From Mycobacterium avium subsp. avium (GTDB lineage: Bacteria > Actinomycetota > Actinomycetes > Mycobacteriales > Mycobacteriaceae), in assembly GCF_009741445.1 (NCBI RefSeq), contig NZ_CP046507.1, positions 2,356,001 to 2,420,000 on the forward strand: a stretch of DNA of 64,000 bases, read 5' to 3'. Shown in pieces: positions 45,923 to 54,646 of the stretch. The notes beneath the pieces are model-generated. The model ran no database searches and was not told the DNA's origin. It was given only the letters and a program-made list of their open reading frames with translations. The position numbers were made by a program, and so were the translations under genes. How positions within the stretch are numbered: position 1 is the stretch's first letter; every line of letters starts with the position of its first letter.

Positions 45923-47191
45923 ATGGCCACACGTCCGAACGTCAGCCCCGACGCGATCGTCGACTTCGACCATCACTCCGACGCGTTCAACCTCAACGAA
46001 CTGGCCGTCAACGCCGAACTGCGGCAACGATGTCCGGTCGCGTGGAACGAGAACTACGGCGGGTTCTGGTTCCTCAGCAGCTACGACGCCGTCAGCCAAA
46101 CCGCCCGCAACGGCGACACTTTCGCCCACAAGTACGAGCCGAACGCCGCAGACGGCGTGGACTACCAGGGCGAGATGGGCGTCCCGCGACCCGAAGGCCA
46201 ACCGGCCCTGGGCCTCGGCGAGGTCGACGGCCCCTACCACCAAGCGCTACGGCACGCGCTGGCCCCGTTCTTCTCCCCCGGCGCCGTCGAAAAGCTCAAG
46301 CCGTTCATGGAGCAATCCGCCCACTGGTTCCTCGACCAACAAATAACAACAGGGCAGATGGACCTGGTGCTCGACTACGCCAGCCCCGTTCCCGCCATCC
46401 TCACCATGAAGCTGATGGGCCTGCCCTACGACAACTGGCACCTGTACGCCAACCTGTTTCACGCCGTCATGGCCGTCTGCCAGGACAGCGACGAGTACGC
46501 CGCCGCGATTGCCAAGGTGCCGGCGATGATGCAAGAAGTCCTCGACTACGCCGCCAGCCGACGGGCGGATCCGGAAGAAGACCTGACCAGCTTCCTCATT
46601 CGATTCGAGTTCGACGGCCACCGCCTCACCGACGAGCAGCTGCTCAACATCCTGTGGAACCTGATCGGCGGCGGCGTCGACACCACCACCTCGCAGACCG
46701 CGCTGACCCTGCTGCACCTGGGCACCCACCCCAACCTCCGGCAGCAACTCATCGACCACCCCGAGCTCTACCGCACCGCCACCGACGAATTCCTGCGCTA
46801 CTTCTCGGTCAACCAAACCCTCAGTCGCACAGTCACTCACGACGTTGTCCTGGCCGGCCAACGGCTGCGCAAGAACGACCGCGTCGTCATCAGCTGGCTG
46901 TCGGCCAACCACGACGAAAACGAATTCGACCGGCCCGACGAGATCATCCTCGACCGCGCACCCAACCGCCACGTCGCCTTCGGCCTGGGCCCGCACCGCT
47001 GCATCGGCTCCCACCTAGCGCGGCTGATGTCGGAGGTCATGGTCAGGGCGGTTCTTGACCGCATCCCGGACTACCAGGTCGACGTCGAAAACGTGCACCA
47101 ATACCTGGGCAACCCCAGCATGACCGGCCTGGGCCAGCTGCCGGTCACCTTCGCACCCGGAAAGAGCCGCAAAACATTGCGGCCGTGGTGA
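45923..47191 (+). CDS. Cytochrome P450 (family not assigned)
   Basis: A 422-residue bacterial P450. The heme-binding loop is FGLGPHRCIGSHLAR with Cys360; the I-helix contains LIGGGVDTTTSQTALTLL, with the Thr pair for proton delivery; the ExxR lies within the TDEFLRYFS segment (degenerate). Electron partners are not adjacent. ATG 45923 has GGAGGG seven bases upstream; an earlier ATG at 45908 overlaps that site. It is divergent from the VOC gene, suggesting a shared oxidative pathway. Confidence 0.9.
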   Translation: MATRPNVSPDAIVDFDHHSDAFNLNELAVNAELRQRCPVAWNENYGGFWFLSSYDAVSQTARNGDTFAHKYEPNAADGVDYQGEMGVPRPEGQPALGLGEVDGPYHQALRHALAPFFSPGAVEKLKPFMEQSAHWFLDQQITTGQMDLVLDYASPVPAILTMKLMGLPYDNWHLYANLFHAVMAVCQDSDEYAAAIAKVPAMMQEVLDYAASRRADPEEDLTSFLIRFEFDGHRLTDEQLLNILWNLIGGGVDTTTSQTALTLLHLGTHPNLRQQLIDHPELYRTATDEFLRYFSVNQTLSRTVTHDVVLAGQRLRKNDRVVISWLSANHDENEFDRPDEIILDRAPNRHVAFGLGPHRCIGSHLARLMSEVMVRAVLDRIPDYQVDVENVHQYLGNPSMTGLGQLPVTFAPGKSRKTLRPW

Positions 47192-47392
47192 TCCCGTGCC
47201 CCTACACGCAACGGTCCCATTGGCCGCTTCGACAGGAGCGCTATCACATCCGCTAGCAGATTTGGGAGTGATCTCATGGTAGGCAAACCGGTACCCATGT
47301 GACCGATGATCCCCATGAGACTCTCGTAACACCCCCAAGAGCCGGCGCAAACGACCCGCCCCAACACGCGCCCCAAAAATGAACCGTGCCGA

Positions 47393-48853
47393 TTATGACG
47401 CCGTCGCGTACTGCAGCACCGGCTCGGACGAATCGACGTGCCCGAAGCTGATGATCCGCAACCGATTCGGCCGCACCTCGTAGACGACGCCGTCGACCGG
47501 ATTGGTGACGTCGAACCCGTCCTCCACCCGCTCGGCGTTGGACAGCTCGATGTGGGCGCCGTCGCGAATCCGCTCGCCGCGGTAATAGTAACTGCCGCTG
47601 AGGTTTTGACACACCACGGCCAGCGACTTGGCCGTGCGCACCACCGCGGCCGGCGGGTTGCCCGGGTCGCAGCGCGCCGTCTCGCCGATGAACCCCAGCC
47701 CGTCGGCGCCGGTCACCGGCCGCGACAGCGTCGGAGTCAGCGGTGGCGGCGGGGTCGTCGGGGGCGGGGGCGCCAACGCGCGCGTGGTCGGGGCCGGCGG
47801 CGGGGCCGAATTGTTGTGATGAGTCCCCACAACGGTTTTCACCGACAGCACCACCCCGGCGATCAACATCAGCACCGCCACCGCGGTCACCACCACGGGC
47901 AGCCGGCCCGCCGGCCCGCGCGGCGGTCGCTCGCCAACAGGGGGCGGCCCCAAGGTGTCGTCCGGGTCGTCGAACTGCGCCGGCGGCGCCGGCAACGGAC
48001 GGGGCCCGCCGAGCCCGGCCGCCGCCGACACCGGCTCGTAGGCCGCGAACACCGCCTCGCTGGCCGCCCGGGCCAGTTCCCCGGCGGACGCGAATCGCGC
48101 GCTTCGCTGCTTGGCCATCCCCCGGGTGATGATGTCGTCGAACGCCCGGCCGACACCGCGGCGCATGATGCTGGGCCGTGGTGCCGGCGACAGCAGGTGC
48201 GCGCTCCTCAGCTCCCCCGGGTCGGCACCCTCGAATGGTGGCTGACCCGTGAGGCATTCGTAGAGCACACACGCCAGCGAGTAGATGTCGGTCTGCGGCC
48301 CGAGGCTTCCGGTGGTGAACCGTTCGGGCGCCATGTAGGTGCGCGAAAGCTTCTCGTCGCCGGCGGCCTGGGCCAGCCCGAAGTCGGCGAGATAGGTGAA
48401 GTGGTCGTGGGTCAGCAGGATGTTCTCCGGTTTGACGTCCAGGTGCATCAACCCGGCAGCGTGCGCGGCGTCCAGTGCGCGCGCCACCTGCCCGGTGATC
48501 GACGCCGCCCGCGACGGCTCCAGCCCGCCCTGCTCGCGCAGCAACTCCTTGAGGCTGCCCCCGTCGTCGACCAGCTGCATGTCGATGAACGGCACGCCGT
48601 CGATCTCGCCGAAGTCATGCAGCGGCAGCACGTGCGGCTCCTGCAGCCGCGTCACCGCCCGACACTCGCGCCAAAGACGTTGCCGGAAACCAGCATCCAA
48701 CTCGCCCCGCAACAGCTTGAGCGCGACCAACCGGTCCTTGACCGTGTCGTAGGCGCGGTAGACCTCACCCACCGTCCCGGTGCCGATCAGCGATCGCAGC
48801 TCGTACGGCCCGAACCGGGCGCCGAGCCGCGACCCGCGGGACGAGGAGCTCAC
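47393..48853 (-). CDS. Transmembrane Ser/Thr kinase-like protein with altered catalytic loop
   Basis: A 486-residue Hanks-type kinase homologue: glycine loop IGTGTVGEVYRAYD, Lys in LVALKLL, ADFGLAQ and YMAPERF. The catalytic loop reads HLDVKPEN (Arg of HRD replaced by Leu), and the span from DFG to APE is 21 residues against 29 in the kinase at 42751, with no TxT motif. One transmembrane helix lies at about residues 316-342, then a Pro-rich linker and an extracytoplasmic domain with paired Cys (ARCDPGN and VVCQNLSG). Start GTG with AAAGGA. HLD kinases can be active, but phosphorylation control must differ. Confidence 0.85.
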   Translation of the reverse strand: MSSSSRGSRLGARFGPYELRSLIGTGTVGEVYRAYDTVKDRLVALKLLRGELDAGFRQRLWRECRAVTRLQEPHVLPLHDFGEIDGVPFIDMQLVDDGGSLKELLREQGGLEPSRAASITGQVARALDAAHAAGLMHLDVKPENILLTHDHFTYLADFGLAQAAGDEKLSRTYMAPERFTTGSLGPQTDIYSLACVLYECLTGQPPFEGADPGELRSAHLLSPAPRPSIMRRGVGRAFDDIITRGMAKQRSARFASAGELARAASEAVFAAYEPVSAAAGLGGPRPLPAPPAQFDDPDDTLGPPPVGERPPRGPAGRLPVVVTAVAVLMLIAGVVLSVKTVVGTHHNNSAPPPAPTTRALAPPPPTTPPPPLTPTLSRPVTGADGLGFIGETARCDPGNPPAAVVRTAKSLAVVCQNLSGSYYYRGERIRDGAHIELSNAERVEDGFDVTNPVDGVVYEVRPNRLRIISFGHVDSSEPVLQYATAS

Positions 48854-49047
48854 CAGAACTGTCCTTTCTCACCACTCTCACGACGGTTCAGCCCGCGAGT
48901 TCCCGAATCGGGCGTCGAGCTAACGTGGCCAACCTCACGCGTGTCGCTACCGCGGCGCCCCCGCGCGAGCCACGCCATCCCACCCTAGCCGCAACGACAT
49001 TCGACATGGGCGGGCCAAGGCCGCCCAGTCCGGTGCCGTTGGGCCCA

Positions 49048-49710
49048 TTAGCGAGGCCCGACCACCATCGGCATCAAATAGTTGCGCACGTAACTGCGGG
49101 TGTCGTCGACGGTGGCGAGGTTGATGCTGGTGTGCGGCGTGACGATGAACGACAGCGTCAGCCGGGTGTGCAGTTCCGCGACCGTGCGCAGGTGCCGCTC
49201 CTGGGACGGGGTGGTCTCCGTGCCGTAGAGCTCCCTGCGCAGCAGCCCGACGGTGTACTCGATGGCGTAGTCAAGGATGACGCCCGCGTCAACGGTCAGG
49301 CTGGGCAGGATCGTCTCGGGCTCGGTGCGCTGCAACTTCTTCAACAGCGCGTGTTCGCGCATGAAGGTCACCGAGAACACCGTGCTGTTGACCATGCGGT
49401 CCTCGAACGTCGCGCCCTGCGCCCAGGCCTGCGCGTCCCCCTCGAGGTAGCGGCGCGCCTCGGCCAGCACCACGGCGTCGACGAGCGCCGCCTTGGTCGG
49501 GAACCGCCGGTACAGGGTGGCGCGCCCGACGCCGCTGCGCCGGGCCACGTCCTCCATGGTGGTGCGGCGCATCCCGACGAGTTCGGCCTGTTCGAGGGTG
49601 GCGGCCAGAATTCGGGCGGTGATCTCGTCGGGGTTGTCGACCTGGGCGAGGACGACGGGGTCGGGTTCGGTGAGTCGTCGCACGAACTCCGCCGTTCGCG
49701 TCGCGGTCAC
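49048..49710 (-). CDS. TetR-family transcriptional regulator
   Basis: A 220-residue TetR regulator: HTH at about residues 47-68 (TMEDVARRSGVGRATLYRRFPTK), then a helical ligand domain. GTG 49710 is supported by AAGGAGGG immediately upstream. It is divergent from the CYP140-like P450 gene across 121 bp and is the obvious regulator of that gene; similar TetR-P450 pairs are common in mycobacteria. Confidence 0.9.
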   Translation of the reverse strand: MTATRTAEFVRRLTEPDPVVLAQVDNPDEITARILAATLEQAELVGMRRTTMEDVARRSGVGRATLYRRFPTKAALVDAVVLAEARRYLEGDAQAWAQGATFEDRMVNSTVFSVTFMREHALLKKLQRTEPETILPSLTVDAGVILDYAIEYTVGLLRRELYGTETTPSQERHLRTVAELHTRLTLSFIVTPHTSINLATVDDTRSYVRNYLMPMVVGPR

Positions 49711-49831
49711 GCATCCCTCCTTGCCCGCCGGCCGCGGCCGTCGTATCGTGACGAACAAGCCATCTGAGACATTTAGAGTTCCACTGTATCGCACGTCTCG
49801 TGACTGGCTCACGGTTTCGGAGGGATCGCCC

Positions 49832-51145
49832 ATGCGTGTCCGGCTCGGCGCCCGGTGGATGGCCATGCACGGCCTGCCGCGGGCCTACTTCGCGGTCCAG
49901 GCCCGGCGCGGTGACCCGCTGGCGCGGCTGCTGCGCAGCGGAACGACGGGCGAGGACCGCTACGCGTTGATGGAACAGATCCGCGCCCGCGGGCCGCTGA
50001 TGCGTGCACCCTTCGTGTGGGCCAGCGTCGACCACGCGGTATGCCGACAAGTGCTGCGCGACAAGCGCTTTGGCGTCACCTCACCCACCGAGATGGAGCT
50101 GCCGCGTCCGGTGCGGGCGCTGATCGCCAAGACCGACCCGGGCGTCGCCAACCCGGTGGAGCCGCCCGCCATGGTGATCGTGGATCCACCCGACCACACC
50201 CGCTACCGGCAACTGGTCGCGCAGAGCTTCACCCCGCGCGCCATCGAGGCACTGAACACCCGGGTCGCGCAGGTGACCATGGAGCTGATCGAGCGCATCG
50301 CGGCCACCCCGCAGCCCGATCTGATCGCGGACTTCGCGACCCGATTGCCGGTCGCCATCATCGCCGAAATCCTTGGCATGCCGCCCGATTCCTATCCGCG
50401 CATGCTGGCGTGGGGCCGCAGCGGCTCTCCGCTGCTGGACCTCGGCATCGACTGGAAGACCTACCGCGACGCCATCGACGGGCTGCGCGGCGTCGACGAG
50501 TACCTGCTCGCGCACTTCCACCAGCTGCGCGCCGACCCGCACAGCGACAATCCGTTCGGCCGGATGGCCGCCGACGGGTCGCTGACCGACCGCGAACTCA
50601 CCGCCAACGCCGCGCTCATCGTCGGCGCCGGTTTCGAGACCACGGTGAACCTGATCGGCAACGGGATCGTGCTGCTGCTGCAACACCCCGAGCAGCTGGC
50701 GCTGCTGCACGACAATCCCGACCTGTGGCCCTCGGCCGTCGAGGAGATCCTGCGCATCGCCAGCCCGGTCCAGATGACCGCGCGCACCCCCTCCTGCGAC
50801 GTCGACATCGCCGGCGCCCACATCGGCGCCGGCGAGATGGTCGGGCTGTTCCTCGGCGGCGCCAACCGCGACCCCAAAGTGTTTAGCGACCCAACCACTT
50901 TCGACGTCACCCGACCCAATGCGCGCGAGCACCTGGCGTTCGCCTCCGGCATCCACGCCTGCCTGGGCGCCGCCCTGGCCCGCATCGAGGGCGCCACCGC
51001 ACTGCGCGCGCTCTTCGAGAACTTCCCCGATCTGCGGCTCACCGCTGCCCCGCAACGGCGGTCGCTGATCAACTTGCACGGATACACCCGGCTGCCGGCC
51101 CAACTCGGCGGCCGCAGAACGACTTCCACCACGATTCCGGTCTGA
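49832..51145 (+). CDS. Cytochrome P450, CYP140-like
   Basis: A 437-residue P450. Heme loop FASGIHACLGAALAR with Cys377, I-helix LIVGAGFETTVNLIGNG, ExxR in AVEEILRIASPVQ. Overall sequence and the WMAMHGLPRAYFA N-terminus resemble M. tuberculosis CYP140 (Rv1880c), though the two are too different to call orthologues. The substrate is unknown. ATG 49832 has GGAGGG seven bases upstream. A 9-bp stem hairpin follows the stop codon. Confidence 0.9.
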   Translation: MRVRLGARWMAMHGLPRAYFAVQARRGDPLARLLRSGTTGEDRYALMEQIRARGPLMRAPFVWASVDHAVCRQVLRDKRFGVTSPTEMELPRPVRALIAKTDPGVANPVEPPAMVIVDPPDHTRYRQLVAQSFTPRAIEALNTRVAQVTMELIERIAATPQPDLIADFATRLPVAIIAEILGMPPDSYPRMLAWGRSGSPLLDLGIDWKTYRDAIDGLRGVDEYLLAHFHQLRADPHSDNPFGRMAADGSLTDRELTANAALIVGAGFETTVNLIGNGIVLLLQHPEQLALLHDNPDLWPSAVEEILRIASPVQMTARTPSCDVDIAGAHIGAGEMVGLFLGGANRDPKVFSDPTTFDVTRPNAREHLAFASGIHACLGAALARIEGATALRALFENFPDLRLTAAPQRRSLINLHGYTRLPAQLGGRRTTSTTIPV

Positions 51146-51148
51146 CGT

Positions 51149-51179
51149 CCGGCCTGACCAAGGTTGCCAATCAGGCCGG
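51149..51179 (+). terminator. Hairpin downstream of the CYP140-like gene
   Basis: CCGGCCTGA (51149-51157) and TCAGGCCGG (51171-51179) form a perfect 9-bp stem around 13 bases, starting four bases after the TGA of the P450 gene. There is no U-tract, as is common for mycobacterial terminators. It probably separates the P450 from the sirA operon. Confidence 0.65.
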
Positions 51180-51459
51180 AATTGCCAACCTCACGGCAGC
51201 GACCGGCCCCGCAATTCCCCTGGCCCGCAAAGTGATCGCCGTCACCCATCGTGAAGCGGCGCACACAACGTCCGGTTGTGCCCTCACAACATGCGACCTC
51301 TACTGACGCCGCCGCAAGTAGTGCACTATGGGAATCGCGACCCGTGGGTCCAACGACGAACTTGCGGGTGCCTAAAGCCCCAACATCATCGCGATGCCGC
51401 GGCCGACAGCCCATCCCGGCCCCGTAGCAGGCCGATCTGAGCCGCCGTCAGGAACGCCA

Positions 51460-51482
51460 CCCCGGTGCGTCGCACACCGGGG
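51460..51482 (+). promoter_or_regulatory. Stem-loop adjacent to the sirA ribosome binding site
   Basis: CCCCGGTG pairs with CACCGGGG around a seven-base loop, ending 10 bases before AAGGAG (51493-51498) of sirA. The position suits an attenuator or translation-control hairpin. Cysteine-responsive leader attenuation is known for mycobacterial cysteine-biosynthesis operons, but no cysteine-rich leader peptide was found here. Confidence 0.4.
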
Positions 51483-51506
51483 AATGTTCGCGAAGGAGAA
51501 CACCAC

Positions 51507-53174
51507 ATGACCACCGCACGTCCCGTCAAGACCCGCAACGAGGGTCAGTGGGCGCTGGGAGATCGCGAACCGCTCAACGACACCGAGAAGATCAAGCTGG
51601 CCGACGGACCACTGAACGTGCGCGAGCGCATCATCAACGTCTACGCCAAGCAGGGTTTCGACAGCATCGACAAGTCCGACCTGCGCGGCCGCTTTCGGTG
51701 GATGGGCCTGTACACCCAACGCGAGCAGGGCTACGACGGCAGCTGGACCGGTGACGACAACACCGACAAGATCGAAGCCAAGTACTTCATGATGCGGGTC
51801 CGCTCCGACGGCAAGGCGATGTCGGCGCACACCATGCGCACGCTCGGCCAGATCTCCACCGAATTCGCCCGCGACACCGCCGATATCAGCGACCGGGAAA
51901 ACCTGCAGCTGCACTGGATTCGCATCGAGGACGTGCCCGAGATCTGGCGGCGGCTCGAGTCCGTCGGGCTGCAGACCACCGAGGCCTGCGGCGACTGCCC
52001 GCGCGGCATCCACGGCTCGCCGCTGGCCGGCGACTCGCTCGACGAGGTGCTCGATCCGTCGCCCGCGATCGAGGAGATCGTCCGTCGCTCCCTGAACAAC
52101 CCCGAATACGCCAACCTGCCGCGCAAGTACAAAACCGCGGTCTCGGGCCTGCAGGACGTCTCGCACGAGACCCACGACGTCGCGTTCGTCGGCGTCGAGC
52201 ACCCCGAGCACGGACCCGGCCTGGACCTGTGGGTGGGCGGCGGCCTGTCCACCAACCCGATGCTGGCCCAGCGGCTCGGCGTGTGGGTTCCGCTGGACGA
52301 GGTGCCCGACGTGTGGGAAGCCGTCACCCAGCTGTTCCGCGACTACGGCTACCGGCGGCTGCGCGCCAAGGCCCGGCTGAAGTTCCTGGTCAAGGACTGG
52401 GGCATAGAAAAGTTCCGTGAAATTCTCGAACAGGAGTACCTCAACCGGCGGTTGATCGATGGACCGGCGCCCGCGCCGGTCAAGCACACCATCGACCACG
52501 TCGGGGTGCAGAAGATCAAGAACGGGCTCAACGCCGTCGGCGTCGCCCCGATCGCCGGGCGCGTCTCGGGCACCACGCTGTCCGCGGTGGCCGACCTGAT
52601 GGAACAGGTCGGCTCCGATCGGGCGCGCTGGACGCCGTTTCAGAAGCTGGTCATCCTCGACGTGCCCGACGACAAGGTCGACGAACTCGTCGCCGGCCTG
52701 GACGCGCTGGGCCTGCCGTCGCGGCCGTCGTCGTGGCGCAAGAACACCATGGCCTGCACCGGGATCGAGTTCTGCAAGCTGTCGTTCGCCGAAACCCGGG
52801 TGCGCACCCAGACTTTGGTGCCCGAGCTGGAGCGGCGCCTGGCCGACGTCGACGCCCAGCTCGACGCGCCGATCAGCGTCCACCTCAACGGATGCCCGAA
52901 CTCGTGCGCCCGAATCCAGGTGGCCGACATCGGCTTCAAGGGCCAGTGGATCGACAACGGCGACGGCACATCGGTCGAGGGCTTCCAGGTTCACCTGGGC
53001 GGCGGCCTGGGCGAGCAGAGCGGCTTCGGCCGAAAACTGCGGCAGCACAAGGTCACCAGCGAAGAACTGGGCGACTACATCGACCGGGTGACGCGCAAGT
53101 ACCTCGAGGGCCGCAACGACGGTGAGACGTTCGCGTCCTGGGCGCTGCGCGCCGACGAGGAAGAGCTGCGCTGA
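51507..53174 (+). CDS. sirA: Ferredoxin-dependent sulfite reductase SirA/NirA
   Basis: A 555-residue siroheme / [4Fe-4S] reductase that reduces sulfite to sulfide with ferredoxin. The cluster and siroheme cysteines are Cys417, Cys423, Cys463 and Cys467 (CTGIEFC and GCPNSC). Tyr69 and Cys161, which form a covalent crosslink beside the siroheme in the M. tuberculosis enzyme, fall at exactly these positions. ATG 51507 follows AAGGAG; an in-frame GTG at 51465 lies within the hairpin. First gene of the sirA-cysH-sirB operon. Confidence 0.95.
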   Translation: MTTARPVKTRNEGQWALGDREPLNDTEKIKLADGPLNVRERIINVYAKQGFDSIDKSDLRGRFRWMGLYTQREQGYDGSWTGDDNTDKIEAKYFMMRVRSDGKAMSAHTMRTLGQISTEFARDTADISDRENLQLHWIRIEDVPEIWRRLESVGLQTTEACGDCPRGIHGSPLAGDSLDEVLDPSPAIEEIVRRSLNNPEYANLPRKYKTAVSGLQDVSHETHDVAFVGVEHPEHGPGLDLWVGGGLSTNPMLAQRLGVWVPLDEVPDVWEAVTQLFRDYGYRRLRAKARLKFLVKDWGIEKFREILEQEYLNRRLIDGPAPAPVKHTIDHVGVQKIKNGLNAVGVAPIAGRVSGTTLSAVADLMEQVGSDRARWTPFQKLVILDVPDDKVDELVAGLDALGLPSRPSSWRKNTMACTGIEFCKLSFAETRVRTQTLVPELERRLADVDAQLDAPISVHLNGCPNSCARIQVADIGFKGQWIDNGDGTSVEGFQVHLGGGLGEQSGFGRKLRQHKVTSEELGDYIDRVTRKYLEGRNDGETFASWALRADEEELR

Positions 53175-53188
53175 GGTCCGAGGTCAAA

Positions 53189-53932
53189 ATGAGCGACGTG
53201 GCAACCGACTTCACCGAGGAACAGCTGCGCGAGCTGGCCGAGCGCGGCGCCTCGGAGCTGGAGGGCGCCAGCGCGATCGACATCCTGCGCTGGACCGACG
53301 AGCACTTCGGGCCCGTCGACGGGCCGCGCGGCTGGGCCACCTGCAAATACGTGGTGGCCTGCAACATGCAGGACGCGGTGATGGTGTCGCTGGCCTGCGA
53401 CGTGCGCCCCGGTGTGCCGGTGTTGTTCCTGGACACCGGCTATCACTTCCCCGAGACCATCGGCACCCGCGACGCCGTCGAGGCCGTCTACGACATCCAC
53501 CTGCTCAACGTCACACCCGAGCACACCGTGGCCGAGCAGGACGAGCTGCTGGGCAAGGACCTGTTCGCCCGGGACCCCAACGAATGCTGCCGGCTGCGCA
53601 AGGTGGAGCCGCTGCGCAGGGCGCTGCGCGGCTACGCGGCGTGGGTGAGTGGGCTGCGCCGGGTGGAGGCGCCCACCCGCGCCGACGCCCCGCTGATCAG
53701 CTTCGACGAGTCGTTCAAGGTGTTGAAGGTCAACCCGATCGCCGCCTGGACCGACGAGCAGGTCGACGAATACATCGAGCGCAACCGGGTTTTGGTCAAC
53801 CCGCTGGTGCAGGAGGGCTACCCGTCGATCGGCTGCGCCCCGTGCACCGCCAAGCCGGCACCGGGCGAGGATCCGCGCAGCGGGCGTTGGCGGGGACGAA
53901 ACAAGGTCGAATGCGGGTTACACGCCTCATGA
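53189..53932 (+). CDS. cysH: Adenosine 5'-phosphosulfate reductase CysH
   Basis: A 247-residue reductase of the PAPS/APS family. Cys133-Cys134 (NECCRLRKVEPL) and Cys216/Cys219 (IGCAPCTAKP) bind the [4Fe-4S] cluster, which marks it as an APS reductase; the nucleophilic Cys242 is in ECGLHAS at the C-terminus. It makes sulfite from APS, using thioredoxin, for SirA. ATG 53189 follows 14 bases after sirA; its stop overlaps sirB. Confidence 0.96.
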   Translation: MSDVATDFTEEQLRELAERGASELEGASAIDILRWTDEHFGPVDGPRGWATCKYVVACNMQDAVMVSLACDVRPGVPVLFLDTGYHFPETIGTRDAVEAVYDIHLLNVTPEHTVAEQDELLGKDLFARDPNECCRLRKVEPLRRALRGYAAWVSGLRRVEAPTRADAPLISFDESFKVLKVNPIAAWTDEQVDEYIERNRVLVNPLVQEGYPSIGCAPCTAKPAPGEDPRSGRWRGRNKVECGLHAS

Positions 53933-54645
53933 GCACGCTGGTACTCACGGCACACGGCAGCCGCGATCCGCGGTCGGCCGCCAATGCCGAGGCCGTCGCC
54001 GATCGGCTTCGGCGGATGCGGCCCGGCCTCGACGTGCGGCTGGCCTTCCTCGAGCTCAACGCCCCGAACTTCGTCGACGTGCTGGCCGGGTTGCCGGACA
54101 GCCGGCGCGCCGTGGTCGCCCCGCTGCTGCTGGCCAGCGCCTACCACGCGCGGCTCGACATCCCCGAACAGATCGCCCGCGCCGGTGCGCACGGCATCCG
54201 GCAGGCCGACGTGTTGGGCGAGGACGACCGGTTGGTGGCGGTGCTGCGCGGGCGTCTGGCCGAGATCGGGGTTTCCCCGCTCGACGACGATCTCGGGGTG
54301 ATGGTGGTGGCGATCGGTTCGTCGAACATCGCCGCCAACGCACGCACCGCCAAGGTTGCGTCCCGGTTGGCCGCCGGAACCCGATGGGCTTGCGCCACAA
54401 CGGCCTTCGCGACCCGGCCCGAGGCGTCGGTGGCCCGCGCCGCCGACCAGTTGCGCCGTCGCGGCGCGCGCCGGCTGGTGATCGCACCGTGGTTTCTGGC
54501 GCCGGGATTCATCACCGACGGGGTGTCAACCTTCGCCCGGGACAACGGGATTCGCATGGCCGCCCCGCTGGGGGCGCACCGGCTGGTGGCCGAGACGGTG
54601 CTGGATCGTTACGACGAGGCGCTGTCGGCCGACGCTGCGGCCTGA
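53929..54645 (+). CDS. sirB: Sirohydrochlorin ferrochelatase SirB
   Basis: A 238-residue chelatase of the CbiX/SirB family, which inserts iron into sirohydrochlorin to complete the siroheme of SirA. The metal-binding His is in LTAHGSRDPRS at residues 7-17; a second half-domain repeat begins near VVAIGSSNIAANAR. ATG 53929 overlaps the cysH stop (ATGA); an in-frame ATG 18 bases upstream overlaps the end of cysH. It matches Rv2393 (che1). Confidence 0.92.
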   Translation: MSTLVLTAHGSRDPRSAANAEAVADRLRRMRPGLDVRLAFLELNAPNFVDVLAGLPDSRRAVVAPLLLASAYHARLDIPEQIARAGAHGIRQADVLGEDDRLVAVLRGRLAEIGVSPLDDDLGVMVVAIGSSNIAANARTAKVASRLAAGTRWACATTAFATRPEASVARAADQLRRRGARRLVIAPWFLAPGFITDGVSTFARDNGIRMAAPLGAHRLVAETVLDRYDEALSADAAA

Positions 54646-54646
54646 G

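Larger units (their letters stand above)
51146..51506 (+). other. Intergenic leader of the sirA operon
   Basis: 361 bp without a convincing gene. It holds the P450 terminator at its start and, just before the sirA ribosome binding site, a perfect 8-bp stem (51460-51467 with 51475-51482, loop of seven bases). A plus-strand frame from ATG 51291 to TGA 51440 (49 codons, containing a Cys-Gly-Cys) is possible but unsupported. Nothing else was recognised. Confidence 0.5.

Noticed and set aside
47272..47320. Short inverted repeat TCTCATGG / CCATGAGA between the P450 and the kinase gene
   Set aside because: The 8-bp arms are 33 bases apart and have no clear relation to a promoter or stop; likely chance.
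51291..51440. A possible 49-codon leader peptide upstream of sirA containing Cys-Gly-Cys
   Set aside because: There is no run of consecutive cysteines, no clear ribosome binding site and no -10 placed for a leaderless start, so the known polycysteine attenuator model is not supported.
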